From: Pyrrhosoma nymphula
Taxonomy: Eukaryota > Arthropoda > Insecta > Odonata > Coenagrionidae
Assembly: GCA_963573305.1 (NCBI GenBank)
Contig: OY754333.1
Coordinates: forward strand, 18,721,013 to 18,785,012
Direction: 5' to 3'
Length of the DNA: 64,000 nucleotides
Shown here: positions 58,024 through 64,000 of the stretch, piece after piece
Numbering within the stretch: position 1 is the stretch's first letter
Layout: each line of letters begins with the position of its first letter
Program-made: the position numbers and the translations under genes
Notes under the pieces: model-generated
What the model saw: the letters and a program-made list of their open reading frames with translations, nothing else
Told to the model about the DNA's origin: nothing
Databases searched by the model: none

Positions 58024-60364
58024 GAGGTACAGTAGAAGCATCACGAGAATAAAATTGTGGAAATAGATTTAGAACGGACGGGTTTTAAATAACCACGTAA
58101 GATGTGAGGACAGGTTAAATACGATGAATAAGGAAGGATTAATTGGTATTTTATTGGTTTATTTCAGGAACTCAGAAAAATATTCATGAATATGAAATTT
58201 ACTATCGGAAATATCGATGATGTGAAAAATAAAAAGTTTCAAAGCAATTTGCTGTTGTGAAAAAAACATTTCTTGTCAAAACAGGTGATTTGAGAGAAGA
58301 GAGATATTTTCCCGTACCTATGGAGATACTCTTCAAAGGGACGAAATAGCAGCAGGAGGTCGGAGAGGGCCTACGGGGTTAAATCGGAAACTTTTGATGG
58401 GAAAGTATGACAAAGGGGACAAAGGGTAGATTGGGTGAGATAAGGTCAGCAGGCTTGAACACGGGTCGAGGAAAGGATCCTTCGAAGGCAGGTCAAAGTT
58501 TTGCTAAGATGGTTCTGCAAAAAGATATTTTTAAAGATGAGAGTGGAATAAGGCGGCAATGCTAGTAGGCAATCGAAGAGGTGTTACTTGGGATGACTCG
58601 AATTTTTATAGAGCCTAGCTAGTACCTACATGGTGGATATTTTGTTGACAGCATTGGCTTTTGATCAGAGCGTGATTCATAGATTTCCCTGTGAATTTGG
58701 GTTTAGTTAAAACTCAATTTCACCGCACTTGGATAATTTGGGTGTAGTAGAAATATGATTGACTCAGCCGTCAATTTACACTATAAGTATTAGATAATTT
58801 AAGTATCGATAGCATACATGGCGAGTTTTTTATAAAATCGAGCCAAGGAAAACGACTCAGCAGTCATTGTTTTCAAATATTGATGACTATAAGACTGGTT
58901 AAAGTGGTTATGGAAGTTAACTGAAAAGATTGCGATGATTTGAAAAATCACTATTAATTAATTATTTACATGATATTAATTAATATGAATAGCTGTATTT
59001 GGATAAATAATGTTGCTTCGATTTTATATACATTAGATTTTAAATATATATTCGGTTGAATTCCGGCAACGCAAAAGCAGAGGGAGCATTCTGAAATGGC
59101 ACTGGTTAAGCAGGTTGTTATGTAACTATTTAACATAATGAACAGGACGTAAATTCCATTTTTCAATCACGAATTAATCTTTAATAAAAAAATGAAAATG
59201 AATAAAAATGAAAATAATTTCAAAGGGCGAATTTTAAACTGCCATGTACGAAGTTGAGTTTCACATTCATGTTTTACGCAATGTTCTTATCTAGGAGAGG
59301 AATTGGAAGTCATTTGACTGTAGATAGGAGCACGCATTAAATTCAGATTAGACTACATTACGGCAAGCAATCTCATTCCAGAGGTTCATGGAAGCAAGTA
59401 AGAGCATTAACAAGGCTCCAAACATTGACCCACTAACTTTTAGCTCAAGAAAGAAATTGCCGTGAAGTCGTTTCGCCATTGGAGCCAAGGATTCTGGGCA
59501 CGATGGAGTCATTTCGGTTTCATCAAGAGCAGAATGGAGATCTCTGAGTGAGTAATAGTATAAGCATACTCAGAGGAGGAAGAGAAGTGTGGTGGAAACA
59601 AGGAAACCTAGAAAAACTAGTCACTGCTATGGACATTATAAAAGCAAAAGGTCTTCATCATCGTATAAAATATGTAATAAGACAAGTACACAAAGAGTAT
59701 AAAGATTAACCACATGCTTGAAGGCTGTTTTTCACGGCATATAATCTTACAAATGTACATTAGAATAACCGTGCATATGAAGCTCATACTTCGTATAAAA
59801 CTGAAAGATCCATGTTTGAAAACTCATGCGCATGATCACTCGAGGAAATTTAAACATGTTATATTTTTGATCGATTATCCCAAGAATGATACTAACACAA
59901 TATTGATTGTTTTAATTAGGCCAGTGAAATTTCATGAACGCATGACAGTTTTTAAATTCAGTAGACACAACATACAAGATAGGTTACGAACTCCTCAAAT
60001 GACCACGCTGACAGTTTTTTTTTCCTCAGGCTTCGTGGTTTTCTTATAAAATAAGTTCAATATTTTTTTACTCCCGTTGAGTTTCAACGGGTACCTTTCG
60101 CTAGGAACTTCTAAACGTTAAACGTAAATCGCAACGAAAGCACGTAAAATAATATATATCGTATAATTGCGGTGAAAAAATAATTTTCATTGGCGTGACT
60201 ACTGAAACACAAAGATGAACATAATTTGCGAATTATATCAAACATTTAGAAGCTATAAAGTATACTCTGAGTGGTCGTTTGGTTCCATAATCCACCCGCG
60301 GTGAAGGGTTGGGTCGCCTTCGACGCCGAGGCTTGGACTCTGAGTTCGGTTGCCCCCCAGGTCC
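58024..60364. other. unassigned AT-rich DNA
   Basis: No gene, repeat unit or element end recognised. The 111-codon frame at 59714-60049 has no motif. Confidence 0.45.
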
Positions 60365-60405
60365 GGCACTTTACCATAACGAATAGTTTCGTGCCGTAAA
60401 GTGCC
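60365..60405. repeat. nested perfect hairpin
   Basis: GGCACTTTAC (60365-60374) pairs perfectly with GTAAAGTGCC (60396-60405). Within the loop CGAA (60380-60383) and TTCG (60388-60391) form a second small helix. It lies in a locally GC-rich segment (60290-60430) with the look of an old SINE, but no pol III boxes are clear. Confidence 0.8.
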
Positions 60406-62203
60406 TTTTCGGATCAAATCCCTGCACAAACCTCACTTTTTCCCCTTCTCTCCTTATCTCTTTTCTCATTTTCTCCCTATTTGAGAAGATTCCGAAGCGA
60501 ACGTGAGAGCCAAAAGTAATAGTAAAGTCTTCATTTTCCTTAATGTTGTGTGCAAAATAGTACTTCCACTCCTGAAATGACTTGGCAACTAAAAATAATT
60601 ATGGCACAAAATGTTCTCATTATTCAACGAATACATATTTTTAACAAATACTTTTAATGGCTAATTCGATTTTTCACTAACGGAAAGTAAATAAATTACA
60701 AAGGAAAGCATCGCGCTTCTTCAAAAATTGTTATGGGCGAACATTAAGTGTCACACAGCTAATGCAGGTATTAGGTTGGGACCAGTTCAATGACACGCTA
60801 GGATTGTGTTACTTGAAAACTCCGATCAGTCTAGTTTCAGTACTACGTGGGGGATATTATTGCATGTATATATCTCTTGAATTGAGTAAAGTGATAAAAT
60901 AAAATATATAAACTGCCAATATAGACAGGCAAGAAAATAACTTCTTTCCAGTCCTCTCCCCCCTCCTTTTCTCTATCCCCCCCTTTCAACAGCTGGATTC
61001 CTTACACCCTCTGCTATACAGCTCGCAGGGTAGTATGTAGATGCAAAAGCACACTGCAGTGCCATTTTCATTTAAATAGAACATTTTGACTTCAATTAAT
61101 GCCGCAATGCACTTACAACTCAAAAAATAAGACTCCCAGAAGCATTTATAATAAAACTATTAAATTTCTTGGAAAAATCTGCTTCGTCTTCTCATAATTG
61201 ACAGTTTTTGCCAAAACGGCACTGACGCGATATGGAAAATTTTTATTTCATCTCATGTTATTTTCATTGAGTCTGGAGATAATAATAATGAAGTACTAAG
61301 GTTTTTAATTCCCTCGAGATAGAGACGCAAATTATTATGGCTATTCATGACCCTGGAGGGAACAATGAGATTTATATGTTTCTATGAACGTATTTAAATG
61401 CATATTGAAACTTAAATTTCACATTTTCAGCTAAAAATCTACCAAAAAATGATAAACATACGAATCGTGACCATAACAGCATGTAGGTCATTTTAATATT
61501 CGCGCATAAACACCATGTAGTTGAAGGTTGATTTTGCTAAAGAAATAAGGTAAAAAGGTTGGATTTCCTAGTTCATATCTAATTTGAAGACATGTTTGTT
61601 TCGAAGTGGCAGAATAAGAACTTAAACTTCATTTAACGGTAGAACTATCTTGATAACTGGCGTCCTCTTCGGGCATCTTTACATTACCTGCTCCACGCCC
61701 TAGCAGCCGCTCAAAGGATGTAAAGCCATGTCTACAAGAGGGACAATTAACGACCAATTCAAAAGAGGACACTGCTTGGCACTTTTCTCGCTCAGTCCCT
61801 TGAGCCTCGCAGGTGAAACTTAGAGCGAAATTGAAGTCAAACAGACTTTAAACGAGGGAGCGGGCAAACATAGTTCACGCGCGGTTGCAAGCTCGCGAAA
61901 TGAGAACCGATTGACAGCAGCAACATCAAGCGTTCAAACAAGAGCGAAACAGCAGACGCATTCCTTCCTTGTTGTTTCGAGTCTCTTTTTCTCGAATCGG
62001 GAAATAAAAAGAGAGATACAAGAGTAGGGAGAATACGAGAGCGGGGGGGAAACAAGAGAGGGAGATGGATACGCACAAGTGCTGGGGAGAGTTGATGAGG
62101 GATCCGTGTACGCGAGTTGGAAAATGATGGAATTGTCCCATAAATGCGAATTCCTTTCGCTCCAGTGGGGCGTGATCGGATCCGTGCGAGCGAGGATTAG
62201 CAA
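60406..62203. other. unassigned DNA
   Basis: Mostly AT-rich. 61830-62200 is richer in GC with overlapping minus-strand frames (up to 139 codons) lacking domains. Confidence 0.45.
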
Positions 62204-63877
62204 TGCAAAAGATATGACGTGAGGAGTAGGACACGCGCCGAGCCATTACCCGCTCCCTTACTACGCACCCCACACCCCGCACCCAATCGGTACCATTCCT
62301 CGAGGGATGCATGGCTCGAATTGCACTAACATGGCATCGATTCACTCCGTGCTAAATTTAGGGTAACGATAAGTAGAACTCCTTATATGCATTTGATATT
62401 TATTTCCTTTTCAATTTATGTGTGAGATGCTCATCAATTTTATATTTAATCAACATAATGTATATTTCTCCTGAAAAGTTACTTATTACAAGATACATTA
62501 ATGAATATGTATAAATAATGAACGTATCATGGAGCTATTTTAGACGCCAACGAGGGATGAGAGATTAGGTATTACTAAACCTAAACTAATAATCTTCTTG
62601 ATGCGTGGATTAAAGTGTACATTCCACATGAGAAAAATGATAGTTAGAAGCCATTTACTACATTATTACTCATTAGTTGCTCAACAGAATAATTAGTATA
62701 ATAACGAATGATATAATGATAGGTTGTTCAGCGGCTGGGGCATGGCTGGTGAGGAATCACCCCCTTCCACTCATCTTCGAAGTGGCTAGCAGGCTATTTA
62801 CATAGTATATGCAAAAGATATGACTTGAGGAGAACGACACGCACCGAGCCAATACCACTCCCTTCCTAAGTACCCCACACCCCGTATCCAATCGGTGCAA
62901 CTCCTCGAGGAATGCACGGCTCGATTTACACCAGTTCGCTGTTCATTCCTTCCGTGTAAACTTTAGGGTAACGATAAACAGCATTTTTATATGCATTTTA
63001 CATTTATCTCCTCTTCAATTTCTGCGTGAGATGGAAATCAATTTTGTTTTAATTAATATATAGAGTAGAAGAATTTCTCCAGAAGAATTACTTATTACAA
63101 GATACATTTATGCAAATGTATAAGTAATTATCGTACCTTGGTGCTGATTTAAGTGCCAACGAGGGATGCCAGTATATCGACACCATCGCTGGCGCACGTG
63201 AAGGTACTCTAGAATAACATATTTGATCTTTAAAAGTGCAAATGAAGTTATACACGATAAAAATTACTAACAGAATGCAATTTAAGATGGCAAGGGTTAA
63301 AAAAACATATATATATGACCTTTTTACTAGATAATCAAGCACAGATTTCAAACCCTGTATTCCAACCCCGTATACATCTTCTTTATCTTTTTGTTACAAA
63401 CTATTCGTTATCTTATTTGGAAATACATGACAGCCGTTTACGCGTATAATGTTTTTGGTTACAAGTTATTCAATTGGCCTAAATACACAAATGAGCATGC
63501 AATGAAGAATTAAGTTTACTTTATTTTATAAAATGATTGTCTCGGTTTTTATTACCTGAAATTTCGTAACAAATATTTTTGTATGATAGCTCATCTGTAA
63601 GTAACAGTTAATTTTGATATCGCAAAGAAAGCTAGAATTACTGAACTCTTAAGTGATAATCTCCTTGATACATGAATTACAGTGTACATTTCACTTGAGT
63701 AAAATTATAGCTAGAAGTCATTTACTAAAACCTTACACATTAATTGCTCAAGAGCATAATTAGTATAATGACGAAAGATTTTGTGATAGGTTGTTCAATA
63801 GTTGAGGCATGGCTGGTGAGCAAATACCCCCTTCCACTCATACTTGAAGTAGCTAACAGGGTTATTATATAGATGTA
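62204..63877 (+). repeat. tandem duplication of ~0.6 kb, one copy with ~460 extra bases
   Basis: Unit 1 (62204-62809) and unit 2 (62810-63877) both start TGCAAAAGATATGAC. They share in order CTCGAG(G/A)(G/A)ATGCA, TTTAGGGTAACGATAA, TTACTTATTACAAGATACAT, GCCAACGAGGGATG, GATAGGTTGTTCA and GGCATGGCTGGTGAG. After GCCAACGAGGGATG unit 2 has a block (about 63175-63633) absent from unit 1. Alignment then resumes at AATTACTGAAC / TATTACTAAAC. No coding frame is conserved. Confidence 0.9.
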
Positions 63878-64000
63878 GGCACAAGGTGACTTTGAAGAAG
63901 GAAGTTCCTTTTATAACAGTAACCGTACACTTGCAGGTGGCACTTCCAAGCACGGGCTTCAATGGCAGTAGGGGTGGATAGGAATCTCATTCAGTACACG
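63878..64000. other. unassigned end of window
   Basis: Short stretch with no recognised feature. Confidence 0.5.

Noticed and set aside
61837..62345. Overlapping minus-strand frames of 79 to 139 codons
   Set aside because: No domain, several frames open at once, and part of the region belongs to the non-coding tandem duplication beginning at 62204.
1..64000. CRISPR array, operon or bacterial defence system
   Set aside because: No regularly spaced direct repeats with unique spacers, no ribosome-binding-site-led gene clusters, and all recognisable proteins are eukaryotic transposable-element remnants.

Overview
This window looks like repeat-rich intergenic or intronic DNA from an arthropod, most likely an insect with a large genome. 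The DNA is AT-rich. No frame exceeds about 165 codons, and there is no operon structure, no rRNA and no intact canonical tRNA. Every recognisable coding remnant belongs to a eukaryotic transposable element: RTE-type and jockey/CR1-type non-LTR retrotransposons, mariner, piggyBac, hAT, PIF/Harbinger and a possible Penelope-like element. I cannot name the species, and I found no host protein-coding gene I can defend.

Layout. 0-9 kb: a tRNA-like SINE (2.6 kb), a 5'-truncated LINE reverse-transcriptase remnant (4.6-5.7 kb), a possible GIY-YIG-like fragment (6.6-6.8 kb), a cluster of TAGTAC motifs (6.9-7.07 kb) and an RTE 3' end on the minus strand (7.7-8.1 kb). 9-24 kb: mostly unrecognised DNA with a decayed RTE copy (12 kb), a minus-strand RT fragment (15.4-15.8 kb), a LINE 3' tail (17.5 kb), a (TA)n tract (20.5 kb) and a Harbinger transposase fragment (21.1-21.4 kb). 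24-31 kb: a 279-bp MITE with perfect 16-bp ends, a SINE (27.7 kb), a duplicated unknown repeat and an internally deleted mariner (30.04-31.0 kb).

31-47 kb is the most structured part. A near-perfect foldback (31.73-31.93 kb) carries a hammerhead-like core. A decayed piggyBac element (about 33.07-36.91 kb) was entered by a hAT-type MITE with an exact 8-bp target-site duplication, and the MITE itself carries a tRNA-derived SINE. A second foldback lies at 42.2 kb. At 46.4-46.9 kb a LINE fragment plus the same SINE family forms a large inverted duplication. 47-64 kb: a frame-preserving 90-bp tandem repeat (48.2 kb), the best RTE copy (49.85-50.5 kb), an AAACCGTT cluster (50.6 kb), a SINE (55.9 kb), a CpG-rich block (57.4-57.7 kb), hairpins (57.9 and 60.4 kb) and a tandem duplication of about 0.6 kb, one copy of which carries about 460 extra bases (62.2-63.9 kb).

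None of the elements appears able to move by itself: the reading frames are broken by stops, frameshifts and deletions. What can be read here is the order of insertion and rearrangement events, plus a few compact RNA-like or foldback structures that standard annotation would probably miss. All family calls rest on motif recognition by eye. No database search was run.
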